Of a stretch of DNA of 64,000 nt, positions 1 through 11,100 are shown piece by piece. Location of the stretch: assembly GCF_051106095.1 (NCBI RefSeq), contig NC_135785.1, positions 93,599,001 to 93,663,000 on the forward strand, given 5' to 3'. The DNA is from Pogona vitticeps (taxonomy: Eukaryota; Chordata; Lepidosauria; Squamata; Agamidae). Position numbers and translations under genes: made by a program. The notes beneath the pieces are model-generated. The model saw only the letters and a program-made list of their open reading frames with translations, searched no databases and was not told the origin of the DNA. Numbering within the stretch: the first letter of the stretch is position 1; every line of letters starts with the position of its first letter.

Positions 1-665
1 AACTTTCTTTCCCAGGAAGTTCCTTTGACATTCCTTTCTCAGGATTTTCCTTTAACATTCCATCACAACTAAGCCTATTTTATTGTTTTAGTGTACTTTT
101 GCTAAAGGTAGGGAAGGTACGTTTATCAGACAATGGCTATTTTCCCATGGTTTATTGATGGACACTATATACTGGACTTTGCTATAGATATGAAATTCTT
201 TGGCTGTCTTTATATAATTGCTAAGTCCTAATGTACATGGTTATATTTCAAAGTTGCAATGAGGGGTATCTCCATACCTGTCTGCCATGCAACTGTTTAA
301 AAAGAGCAGTCTGCCAGATAAATGGATGTGGAAATCTAATCCGGGACTGCATAAATAGATAAATAAACAAGGCTGAAAAGCCAAGCTTTGAAAGGCTGAA
401 CACTCAAGGCCCTCTCTCATCTAAACAGGCAGATCTGTCAGTTTCAATTTCCCTTCCTATTCAGTATTTTTTAAAAAAATCCCCAATTCTCTTGAATTTT
501 AAATTTTCACCTCTGTCACATGTGTTGAGAAAATGCACACTAATAGTATATTAACAAGCAACAGAGAGGAAAAGGTGATAAACAGTTACGCAGGTGACAA
601 TGGCTACCTTATTTCGTTCTTTTTTCTTTCTTCCCCTCCCTTTTTTTAGAGGTGGGGGTCCTTTC
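1..665. other. No recognisable feature
   Basis: AT-rich sequence, presumably intronic to the ABCG2-like gene since downstream exons of that gene follow. I see no exon matching the earlier ABCG2 coding region and no repeat that I recognise. Confidence 0.5.
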
Positions 666-880
666 TTTAAGGCTAGCTAAATAGGTCAGTGATTTGGGCA
701 TCCAGCTGTGAAGCCAGATGTTGTGACTTCAATTCCCCACTTTGCCTCCAAAGAAGAGAGGCAGCCTTTGTGTCCTTTGGCACATTATGCTCCCTGAGAG
801 CAAGGAACTAGTAAACCACTTCTGGTTACTTTGTACCTAGAAAACCCTGGCAAGGGCCGCCATAGGAATGGACTTACATA
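666..880 (+). repeat. tRNA-derived SINE (Sauria type)
   Basis: The copy begins with a tRNA-like head (ggtcagtgatttgggcatcc, then ttcaattcccc resembling a B box). It continues through a shared body (gtaaaccacttctggt, aaaaccctggcaaggg) and ends near ccataggaatggactta. The same body is seen in the copies at 27519-27760 and 29235-29430. The tail resembles the BovB 3' end, the expected LINE partner. A Tigger-like MITE adjoins its 3' side at 881. Confidence 0.7.
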
Positions 881-1840
881 CAGTGGTGCCTCGCTTAACG
901 ATTGCCTCGTTTAGCGATGAATTCGCATAACGATGTTTTTTTAGAAAATAATATGCACCGTATAACGATGTTTCCTATGGGCGATTTTCGCTTAGCGAAG
1001 TTTGGGACCATGCTTCGCATAACGAATGCGATTTTAGGTCCCCTGCTTCACTTAACGATGTTTCTTTTTTCAATTAAAAAAGTGTCTTAGAAGGGTCAAA
1101 AACGGTTCTAAATGCTTGGATTCGTTAGAGGACCCCCTAAGTCATGTGCAAACCTGATTTGGCTTTGATCTGACTTTTCGTTAATTTATGGTGAATTTTT
1201 TTTTCGGCCCATAGGAACCAATGGACCTGTCAAAATCTGACAGCTCCATGCTTTCCTATGGGGGAGAAAACAATTCACCATAAATTAACGAAAGTTCAGA
1301 TCAAAGCCAAATCAGGTTTGCACATGACTTAGGGGGTCCTCTAACGAATCCAAGCATTTAGAACAGTTGCTGAGTCTTCATTAATTTGTTGTGAATTTTT
1401 TCTTCCCCCATAGGAAATATTGGAGCTGTCAGATTTTGACAGCTGTCAAAAGTTGGGGGAAAAAATTCACCATAAATTAATGAAAAGTCAGATCAAAGCC
1501 AAATTAACTTTTGCATCCGTTTTAGAGGGTGCAGAAGCTAATCCAAGCATTTAAAACCATTTTTGACCCTTTTATGACACACTTAATTTTGCAAAAATTG
1601 ACTTCGCAAAGCCATTGAAATGTATTGAGTCAGCTTCAATACATTCCAATGGAGGAAACATTGTATCGTTTAACGATGTTTCCTATGGGTTTTTTCGCTT
1701 AAGGACGGCAATCCGTGCCTATTGGAACGGATTAACCGGTTTCCAATGCATTCCTATGGAAAATGGTGTTTCGCATAACGATGTTTCACATAACGTGTTT
1801 TTTTTTAAACCAATTAAAATCGTTATGCGAGGCACCACTG
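881..1840. mobile_element. Tigger-like (pogo/mariner) MITE, 960 bp, TA target
   Basis: The terminal inverted repeats are CAGTGGTGCCTCGCTTAACG at 881 and its near complement ending GCACCACTG at 1840, flanked by TA at 879-880 and 1841-1842. No transposase frame is present. Inside are two further long hairpins: about 1108-1365, whose arms share ggattcgttagaggacc and gtgcaaacctgatttggc, and about 1380-1560. CAGT(A/G)GTCCCTC-type ends with TA duplication point to the Tigger/pogo group. Confidence 0.75.
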
Positions 1841-1859
1841 TATAGCCTGCTTGGTTGAT

Positions 1860-3475
1860 TAGGCATCCTTCAGTCTTGAGACACTATGGTAACGTGCTCT
1901 GTATGGAGGACTTGGAACAGCGTATAGTGTGGCTGAGAAGGCCAATACGAGAGTGACAATCCCTTCCACAATGAAGACAAATAAAATCTGTCCCTTTTCC
2001 AGCTCCCTGATTTTGCTTCTTTCAGGACTGTCTCCTTGCCTCGGCCTGCTGGACAAGTGTCTCTTCAAAATGGAAGAGGCCATGATGCAATGCCTACCTC
2101 CAGGCTGAATGCTCAGATCTCAAGGTTTCCCATCTGTTGAGGTCCATTCCTAAGGCCTTCAGATCCCGCTTGCAGATATTCTTGTATCGCAGCTGTGGTC
2201 TCCCTCTGGGGCGATTTCCCTGCACTAATTCTCCATACAGGAGACCTTTAGGAATCCAACCATCACCCATTCTCACAATGTGCCCAAGCCAACATAGACA
2301 TCACTGTTTCAGTAATGTATACATGCGAAAAATTCCAGCTCATTCTAGGACTACTCTATTTGGAACTTTATCCTGGAAGGTGATACCAAAAATGCGCTGG
2401 CGACAACACATATGGAAGGTGTTCAGCTTCCTCTCCTGCTGTGCACAAAGGGTCCAGGGCTCACTGCAGTACAGGAGTGTATTCAGGACACAGGCTCTAT
2501 AGACCTGGATCTTGGTATATGCCATCAGCTTCTTATTAAGCCATACTCTCTTTGTGAGTCTAGAGAACATGGTAGCTGCTTTGCCAATGCATTTATCCAG
2601 CTCGACATCTAGGGAGAGAGTCAGAGATTGTTGAGCCAAGGTACACAAAGTCATGAACAACCTCCAATTCTTTTGTGGAGATGGTAATAGAGGGAGGTGA
2701 GTCCACACCCTGGCCCATGACTTGTGTTTTCTTCAGGCTGATTGTTAGTCCAAAGTCTTGGCAGGCCTTGCTGAAACGATTCATGAGTTGTTGGAGGTCT
2801 TCAGCAGAGTGGGCAACAATGGCTGCATCATCTGCGAAGAGGAAGTCCTGTATGCATTTCAGCTGGACTTTGGTCTTTGCTCTCAATCTAGAGAGATTAA
2901 AGAGCTTTCCGTCTGATCTAGTCCGGAGATAGACACCTTCTGTTGCAGTTCCAAAGGCATGTTTCAGCATGACAGCAAAAAAGATCCCCAAAAGGGTTGG
3001 TGCAAGAACACAGCCCTGTTTCACTCCACTTCGGATGTCAAAGGGATCTGATGTTGAGCCATCAAAAACTACAGTGCCCTTCATTTCTTCATGAAAGGAC
3101 CTGATGATGTTAAGGAGTTGAGATGGACATCCAATCTTGGGAAGTATTTTTAAAAGGCCATCCCTGCTAACCAAATCAAAGGCCTTTGTGAGATTTATGA
3201 AGGCCACAAAGAGTGGCTGTTCTTGTTCCCTACATTTCTCCTGCAACTGTCTGAGGGGAAAATACCGTGTCAGTGGTGGATCTATTAGCTCGAAATCCAC
3301 ACTGTGATTCTAGATAGACTGCAAGCACTCGGAGTCTCTTCAGCACAACATGGGCAAGCAGCTTCCCTACAATGCTGAGAAGAGAGATACCACGGTAGTT
3401 ATTGCAGGCACCCCTGTCTCCTTTGTTCTTATACAATGTGACGATGTTTGCATCCTTCAGCCTGCTTATAAGCTA
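1860..3475 (-). mobile_element. RTE-like LINE fragment (3' half)
   Basis: On the - strand the stretch encodes the RT domain of a non-LTR retrotransposon. CNNYRGISLLSIVGK precedes FINLTKAFDLVSRDG, then GVKQGCVLAP, then the catalytic box FLFADDAAIV, then VYLGSTIS. Further downstream is the GRPQLRYKNICKRDLKALG tail and a 3' UTR. The frame is broken into several pieces, so the copy is dead. The endonuclease part is missing. The family resembles RTE-type elements widespread in reptiles. The exact clade is uncertain. Confidence 0.8.
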
Positions 3476-4480
3476 TACATAATTAAAAATAAATCACTTG
3501 GAGATTGGTAGAGGCTCTTGGGAGATTTGGCTGTGTCAAGAGCAATAGCCCAGGGTGTAGATGAAGTAACCAGGAAATATCTAATAGAGGAATAGTGTGC
3601 CACCACACTTATCCAACACAGCCTGGTCCAGGAGACTTCCCGAGCTTACAAGATGCTTCTAAGTTGACATCTGCAGATTTGTGTTTTTAGACTGTAAAGC
3701 TCCCTGAATTCTTCAAGCAGCTTAGGCTCTAAAGACCTCTACTCTGAAGAATCTAAGAGAGTCAGGGCCAAATCCTGAACCCTCTGCCTCCAAAGTCTTA
3801 GGATGAAATAGAGATGTGAATCTTGCTGCCTCTCACTCTTGGAAAGAAACCAAGAAAAGAATCCTTCTTTTCTTATCATAAAAGGATTTTTCTGTGCAAG
3901 ATATTTTTCTTCCCCCAAGGAAATTTCACAGGCTTTCTTTAATATTTCATGATTATTTTTCTGAAAGAAATGCCAAGCTGTGCAGATTATTACAACTCCT
4001 GTGCAGAATGGTCTCTTTCCTGCTGAGGGTTCACCTAGAAAGGACAGAAGAAACAGCAAGCTGCACATTACTGTAACAACTCCTACATTGAATAGCGCCT
4101 TCCCTGTATAAGACTCATTGGAGAGGCATTAAGGTGCACAAAATCTGGCTGTTTCATGTGCAGAACAAGAGGTGAAAAAAATGGGGGTAGGGGGTGGAGA
4201 GGAAAGATTTCATTTTATGAAGGATTTCATTTTCATGGGAGAGAATCCAGCAAATCTCACTGTAAGAAAGTCTCAGCTGGAAGTCTCAGCACAGGAAAAA
4301 TGTAGAAACTTGAAATTATGCCTATATTTGTTGTATGCCTTAGCAAAAACTATTTCCAATATCCAGTACAAATGAACTAAGCCATTAGCTGTAGGACTTA
4401 GTGCTAAAGATTTTCCTAAGTTACGCATACATATTTAATGATTTTATTTAATAATGTGTTTCTGTCTCATTCTGTGATTC
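3476..4480. other. No recognisable feature
   Basis: Intronic sequence of the ABCG2-like gene. Open frames here are short and have no recognisable motif. No terminal repeats or SINE boxes were seen. Confidence 0.45.
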
Positions 4481-4483
4481 CCA

Positions 4484-4545
4484 GTGTGGCGTGGTAGATA
4501 GAGTGATGGACTAAGAACACATAGATTTCATTCTATCACAGCATA
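4484..4545 (+). repeat. SINE head fragment
   Basis: The string gtggtagatagagtgatgga followed by cacatagatttcattct matches the tRNA-like head of the SINE at 14945-15118. Only the 5' part is present. Confidence 0.45.
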
Positions 4546-5069
4546 CCTTAAGGCAGAGTACAGTCATCAAAGAAGCTTTGTGATTGGTGAGGAGTATGGC
4601 ACAGCCACCAGGGGTGAGCAGAGTTGGGGTGACAGGCAGAACCTGGTGCAAAAAAAATGGGTATGCAAATGAAAAGGCAGAGAATAGTGCCTGCTGGAGA
4701 GAAGGCTTCTTACTGGTGTGATGGACATCTGTTTCTGGGGATCTTGCGTAGTCTTCTTTTATCTTATCTGTTTTTATGAGCATGCTCTGAGCAAGATGAT
4801 TTTGCAGTTTGAGGGTTTATAGTCTATATGCAGGCTTTCTCTGTCATTTGTGGAAAATGGGACTACTGTATATTATAAATAGGAATGCAAATTTTTCCTT
4901 ATCTCATCCTTGCGCATTAGGACTGGGAACTGCAGCATTCTTCTCCTTACCCACCAAGATGACAAAGGTGCTGTTGATTTGTACTGGAAAAAAATAAACC
5001 TTTACACAAAATTGCCAGTTTTTATGTGCAGTTGTCAAAATTTGCCCCCAAATCACCAAGCGTTGCACA

Positions 5070-5119
5070 AAATCACACCATTAATGTAATTGCGAAATCA
5101 CACCATTAATGTAATTGCG
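5070..5119. repeat. 25-bp tandem duplication
   Basis: A 25-base unit starting aaatcacaccattaatg and ending taattgcg is repeated twice head to tail without mismatch (5070-5094 and 5095-5119). The perfect identity suggests a recent slippage or repair event. Confidence 0.85.
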
Positions 5120-5540
5120 TGAAGTGCACAGATCAGTCAAAAAGTTTAAAAATTTGAAGTGCTGTGTAGACTATATGCAACTTTCTTTAAAGTCAGCTAG
5201 TATTTCTGTGCTTGCTCTGTGTGTGGTTCCCTTTGAAAAGGGAGAGGATACGAGCATCATCTTTTGTAAATTAACAAAGCCCTTGGATGGCGAAAAGAGA
5301 TCCTGGTCTTACTGCCACAGGAGTGCTGATAAATCTCTTGGCATATTAAAAATCCTTGTTGACGTGTCTTGTAGAAGCTCCCCCAAATCAATGAGACCAA
5401 GGAATTCAGCAAATATACCTTCCACCCTGCAGTGATTCCCATGTGGCAAAGGAAGATAGTCAACAGTGAACCCCTTATTTTTACAGACAACCAGCCCTCT
5501 TGGCATGCACATATGTGCTTTAGAACAGCAGAGTGTAAAG

Positions 5541-5926
5541 CAGTGGTTCTTAACGTGGGCGATAATGCCCCCCAGGGGGCGATTTCATTTTTCAGGGGGG
5601 GCGGTAGAATGAAAAGGGGCGGCGTGGGAGCGCTGAAGCAGAAGGGGGCGGTAGGGGGGCGCTGGAGCAAGCCAAACCTGTGAAGATGGCTGCAGCCTTT
5701 TTACAATGTGCATGAATATATATTTTCCTCCAATCTTAATTTAGTTTCAGAGTTTTCATCTTGAAATTTTTAGTTCCTGCATTGCGGTTTGTTTTTATGC
5801 CCTTTTTATATTTCTTTTTGCGTCTTAAAATTCGCTTGCAACTAAATAATTAAATGTTACTTTTGGGGGCATTTCATTTTCTTGGAATTGAATTTTGTTT
5901 TCAGGGGTCATTGGATTTAGGTGACA

Positions 5927-5965
<39 letters not shown>

Positions 5966-6055
5966 GAAAGATATCATCACCGTGGGGAGGGGGGCGATGA
6001 TAACTTCCTCAATGGCTCAAGGGGGCGTTTCTTTTAAAAAGGTTAAGAACCACTG
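5541..6055. mobile_element. hAT (Charlie-like) non-autonomous transposon
   Basis: Perfect 14-bp terminal inverted repeats CAGTGGTTCTTAAC and GTTAAGAACCACTG bound a 515-bp element, flanked by the 8-bp duplication gtgtaaag at 5533-5540 and 6056-6063. The ends and the 8-bp duplication are diagnostic of hAT elements. There is no transposase frame. A (TAAA)n run sits at 5926-5965 inside it. Confidence 0.92.
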
Positions 6056-6108
6056 GTGTAAAGTATGGCCTGCAGGGTGCCCCTAACACCCCCAAACCTC
6101 CCTTTAAA

Positions 6109-6135
6109 GCAAACAAACAAACAAACAAACAAAAA
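6109..6135. repeat. (AAAC)n microsatellite
   Basis: Six to seven aaac units. A short (GA)n run follows at about 6568-6589. Confidence 0.8.
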
Positions 6136-6797
6136 GATCTAGTGGGCATAGTCTGACATTCTAGGCCATTTTTGCCTCTGGGACTATATTAATTATGGTG
6201 GCTGCCCCACTCCACTGAAAGAAGCACTTCCATGGGCCAGTTGTGCCCCCCAGAGGGACATTGGGGTGGAGGAACATGTCTAGCTGTCTGAGTTCCTGGA
6301 GAAACTTGGTAAGTTAATCATGGTTATTGTTGAAAAAAGGGTTTGAGACACTGAGACAAAATATAAAAAATAATCTTTATCTAATTCTCTTAGGAAAAGG
6401 GTAAACAGGACATCCCAAGAAAACAATCAAAGTACTAAAACTACATTACAAAACATACCAAACAGTAAAGGGAATAAAAAACAGTGGCAGCTCAAGCAAT
6501 GCTCACAAACTCAGGCAAGCACGCACAGTCTCTGCCTCGCTCGGTCAGTCAGCACCATCAAAGGGAGAAAGGGAGAGAGAGAGAGAGAGACAAAACTTTA
6601 TAGAGCCTCATTAATTATACGGGACAGGTGAGGTCTTTAAGGATATCAAACCACAGTGGGCAGAATGTTACATCTTGCAATATTCCAACAGTTATTACAG
6701 AGTGTATTTCAGAGAAGGCTAGATTTCCTCTGTTTATGGTTGTGTGCCTTATCTCCTTTAATGTTTTCATTTCCCTCACGGTTCTCCATGGTATCAG

Positions 6798-6955
6798 ATT
6801 GGGACTGAGTTCCTGCGTGGTGTTTCAGGCGGTGAGAAGAAACGGTGCAGCATTGGCATGGAACTGATCACTTCACCGTCTCTGATTTTTCTGGATGAAC
6901 CAACCACAGGACTGGATTCTAACACAGCTAATGCCATCATGCGACTCTTGTACCA
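6798..6955 (+). CDS. ABCG2-like: ABCG2-like exon: signature motif and Walker B
   Basis: First coding exon in the window (fragment residues 1-53, the last codon split after two bases). It opens [16 protein letters not shown], containing the ABC signature VSGGE. Then come [10 protein letters not shown], Walker B LIFLDEP with the catalytic glutamate, and the D-loop TTGLDS. These elements bind and hydrolyse ATP across the half-transporter dimer on the cytosolic side. The acceptor is tatcag before ATT at 6798. The donor is gtgagt at 6956. Human ABCG2 has the near-identical order GTQFIRGVSGGERKR...[11 protein letters not shown]. All catalytic residues expected in this segment are present, which argues against a pseudogene. 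Confidence 0.95.
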
Positions 6956-7469
6956 GTGAGTGTCTGTGGTGGATCTTTCTTTCCTCTGTCTTTCACCCTA
7001 ACTCAACATGACATTTAACTTCAGAGAGCTTGGCTGCACGTCCTTCCCCCTTAAAACATAATCACCAGGTTAAGGCCTGGAGGCAGAAATGTCAAGGGAG
7101 GGGGGGGACAGGTTTGTATAGGAGAGCCAGGGCTTGGTGTGCTGTATATCCTGCACTAATTCCTGCTGCAGAAGAGACAATCTACTGTTCATTTTAAGAA
7201 GCAGCTTGTCTCTTTGGCACTGATAACATTGCAGATGAATCAACTAATCAAGAATAATCTGCAGGTGCCGTTCTCTTCTGTGCGTGCACATCATTGACAG
7301 GTCTTTAGCATATTATCAGAAGTGCTCATCTGTGTCATGCATGATGTACTCTGGCAGTGGTCACACGGAGCACACTACCAGGCCATGAAACTCAGCATGC
7401 GCCAAGCAGTTTTTAAGGGCAATATGGCTCTGTTCTCATAATGCTGCTGCTGTCATCTTGGTTTTGCAG

Positions 7470-7621
7470 ACTCTCCAAGAAAGGAAGAACAGTGATCTTC
7501 TCAATTCATCAGCCACGCTACTCCATCTTCAAGCTGATTGACCATCTGACTTTGATAAACAAAGGGGAAATCATATTTGCAGGGCCTGCCGAAGACGCCA
7601 CAGATTATTTCAGCAGCATTG
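7470..7621 (+). CDS. ABCG2-like: ABCG2-like exon: H-loop
   Basis: Fragment residues 53-104. After the A that completes the split Gln codon, the exon reads LSKKGRTVIFSIHQPRYSIF. It contains the switch histidine of the H-loop (SIHQPR), which senses the ATP gamma-phosphate. It ends in GPAEDATDYFSSIG, matching the ABCG2 segment around GPAQEALGYFESAG. The acceptor is tttgcag ending at 7469 and the donor is gtaagg from 7622. The intron that follows (7622-15508) is swollen by nested LINEs, MITEs and SINEs. Confidence 0.95.
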
Positions 7622-7802
7622 GTAAGGAACGAAGCTTTCTAGGGGCAGAAATAGCATTTATGGTGACTGAAGGATGATGGCAGCTAGTCAGTTTCAAAAG
7701 ATGTGGCAAGAATTTGCTGAGGTTGTCAAAGATTTTTAGGGCAAAGCCTGAGCAAGAATAATAGAAGATAAATAAAGGTTTATACAAGAAAAACAAACTC
7801 TA

Positions 7803-8185
7803 TCCGCTGTGATAGATTGTTGTTGTTACATGCCTTCAACTTCATGGCAACCCTATGAAGGAGCAATCTCCAAAATGTCCTGTCCTCAACAGCTCTGCTC
7901 AGCTCTTCAACCTTGTGCCTTCCTTTAGGAAGTTAGTCCATCTTATATTTGGTCTTCCTCTTTTCCTGCTGCCTTCCACCTTTCCTGACATCATTGTCTT
8001 TTCCAGAGAAAATGGCCTTCTTATGAAGTCCTCAAAGTATGACAGCCTCAACTTCAAAATTTTTGTCTCCAGAAATTGTTGAGCCTTGATTTGATCTAGA
8101 ACCCACTTGCAGTCCAGAATATCCCTAACGCTCTCCTCCAGCATCATATTTCAAATTAATACTTTTTTCCCCTGTCTGCTTTCTT
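7803..8185 (-). mobile_element. RTE LINE, 3' segment of a split copy
   Basis: On the - strand it encodes the conserved RTE C-terminal segment: LRLSYFEDFIRRPFSLEKTM, then GKVEGSRKRGRPNIRW. The 3' end lies near 7817, beside a ttg run. The copy resumes at 13160-13617, because a 5-kb LINE has been inserted at 8199. Multiple breaks make it dead. Confidence 0.8.
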
Positions 8186-8198
8186 AACTGTCCAGCTT

Positions 8199-11100
8199 CC
8201 GGTTCCAGCTCAGCCAGGCAGCACGCTCGTGGCTAAGCAGCAATGATTTTATCTTTATTTTATATAATTTTATATGGCTTTTATCGTTTTTGTTTAGTTG
8301 AAGTTCCTATTTTACTCCGGCTGGAGGCATGATTTTAACCTTGGCAAAAGTAAACACAGAGATAATGACCACTGGAGCTGCCGAGAGACATTAGAAATAC
8401 CTGCTGCCTCTGGATCAAAAAATTACACAACCGAAGCCTTGTGAAGAAAATAGAAAAAAAAATAACACCATTACTGCAGAGAGTACGCACCTGCTTGAAT
8501 CAAGTCTGCAAGAAAAGCATTTACTTTGTTTAAGAAAAGCCATCTGCCTTTGGGGGTTGTTCAGCATATAGCAGGGGCCCTGATCTGCCGTCTTCGTCAA
8601 TCTACAATTGGCTCACAGTGAGTAAAAGTCCTCCAAGGAACAGGGTGGAATAACCTGCCCTTTAAAGGTTTATGTTTGAAGTGTTTACCGGGGCTAAGAA
8701 GTTTTCTATACAGCTGCTACTGACTGTAACCGTGAAACCCATATTCCTTCTCCCTTTGAGTGGAAATTTGTACCTGCAGAAGTAGAAGGGGATACTAAAT
8801 AAGCTAAATTTGTGGAGTAAAACTATAGTCACTACTAGGACCCCCAAAAAACATATGGCAAGATTTTAAAAAGGCTCCTAAAAAGCCAAAGCAGAAATCA
8901 ATAGCAGGCTTCTGTGTGGCCTCAGATCTCATCAACCAACATGAATGTGCTTCCTCTTATAATCCAAGGCCACTGAGGGAATTTACATCAAGTACTCCAC
9001 TCACTATGGACAACGTAGGCATAAATAATGGAGAGACATTCCAGGAGGTTGCAGTCGAAACGCCGCACCCTGGAGAAGAAATCGGCAATTGGTCTCTGGA
9101 CCCAGAACTCCTAGAGAAGGCTCTCTCTGTCTCTATGGAATCATTCTATGAGCACCTAAATCTATCAACACCTGGACCCAAGTAGAACCATATGGAAAGA
9201 AAAAATAGGTCCCCAAGATGCTCAAGGGCTTGAGAGTGAACAAACTAGGATTATTTAGACACAACTATGTGATCAGTGCTTCCTATCAGCCAAATCCAAC
9301 CAACCATCTTCAATAAGCTGCATGCTCTAAAGCAGTGGTGTCGAACTGTGGCCCTCCAGATGTTCTTGGACTTCAACTCCCAGAAGCCTTCACCACCACC
9401 TCTGCTGGCCAGGATTTCTGGGAGTTGAAGGCCAAGAACATCTGGAGGGCCACAGTTCGACACCACTGCTCTAAAGAAAGAAATCACTGATATTAAAGCA
9501 ACACTACAGTGCATTGCTGACATGATAAAGTTGGGGACTTTAAAAGGAGCACCCCACTCAAACCCTCAGAATACTGAACAGAGAGGACTTCAGGCAAAAA
9601 AGGAGCTGGGCACAAAAGACCAAACACAAAAAGGTAACTCCCCAGCTTTTAAAGGTCAGAGTTACCCACAGTTATCGGGGAAAACAACTCAGGACCGAAT
9701 GCCCATCTCTGGGATGACCCTAAAGGCCTGGGCAGACCCATATGACCGAAATAATGACACAGAGGGACTTGACCTAACATCCTCCAATCCAGAACTAATA
9801 ACTATAGATGAATGGTGGGGAAACACCCCAGAAGAACCCTATCTCCAGCATCCACTCGCAGAGACAGCATGCAGGGAAAATATACAGATAGAAAAACCCC
9901 AATGGTCAGCAACCTCAGACAGTGAAGAGTCCACCCCGGTTGAAACCCCATCATCCAAGCCCGTGAACCATATCACCATCTACAACTGGCCACTAAGAAA
10001 ATCAAATGGCACCTGGGCCTCCAACTCAGAAGTATTGCAGACGATAACAGAAACTCTGGGCGAGGATTGGAATGCTCAAACGAACACAAAATGTTACTGT
10101 ATTTACCCTAGTAAGCCCGGGCAACTAAGATGCAGGGTGCACATGATCTTCGCCAATAGTAAACAGGCCCATGATTTTTGGAGCCTGTTATACAAAGTTT
10201 GAAAAAAATAGCAGTACAGTATCATTCAAATGGGGAATACATGCAACCTACTTACTGTAAATATCAACCTTAGACCGATCATAAAATTGGACACCTACAA
10301 ACTAACAAATAAATCCAGAGAAATTCAGGTTCCAGAACAAAGAGATGGCCCCTCAGCCACTTCCATAAGGAAGATAACAGCCGAAAATCCCAGCTATGAC
10401 CTGTATAGATCACTTACAACATTTCCATCATTTACAACAGTTCACCTTCCAAAACCAAAGCAGACGGCAGAGGAAAGGAAACATACACCAGTTTTGCAAC
10501 CTTTCCAAACAATATCCCAATTAACAAGCCCCGTGATTTTACAAGCAAAATCAAAAACCAGAGGAATCAGGTGAAAATGCTCCCAAGGCCAAGGCCTCTT
10601 TTAAAAGGTATTATACCCCCCAGAAATAACAGAATATACCATCCATACAAAGAGAAGATACATCCTGCCTGCTCAGTTGGAACTATTTCTAACTCCACCC
10701 CCGAGTGGCTTATGAGCAACAGATATGCCCTTTTAGTAGCTTTTCCCCAGAACTGACTATTGGAAGGCAAAAAACAAAAACATATGAAGAAGCATTCACC
10801 CTGGAATATTGCATGGGGAAAAAACAAAAAGTCCAACTTCACAAAGATCCCATAGTACCAAACGTAACAATGACTACCTACCCAGGTAGAACTGAAAGAT
10901 CTTCCTTTAGTAGAGAGACACAAAGAAATCAAAACAACAAAGACTGGGCCGGTAAAGATTATCCTTTACCCACACCAGCTGCTCCCCTCACCTACAGAGG
11001 ATGTCAGTCATCAGATGTATCCCAGCCTGCTCTGGAGAAGCTAACGATGTACAAGGAAGGGAACCCCATTAAAATGCTCTCTTCCACAAGGGCAGAAGAA

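Noticed and set aside
1-6797. Search for earlier ABCG2-like exons (Walker A, N-terminus)
   Set aside because: No GPTGGGKS-type or other matching coding stretch with splice sites was found. The upstream exons are taken to be outside the window.
9522-10202. 226-codon open frame that could look like a host gene
   Set aside because: It is the ORF1 region of the LINE at 8199-13159, bounded by that element's target duplications.
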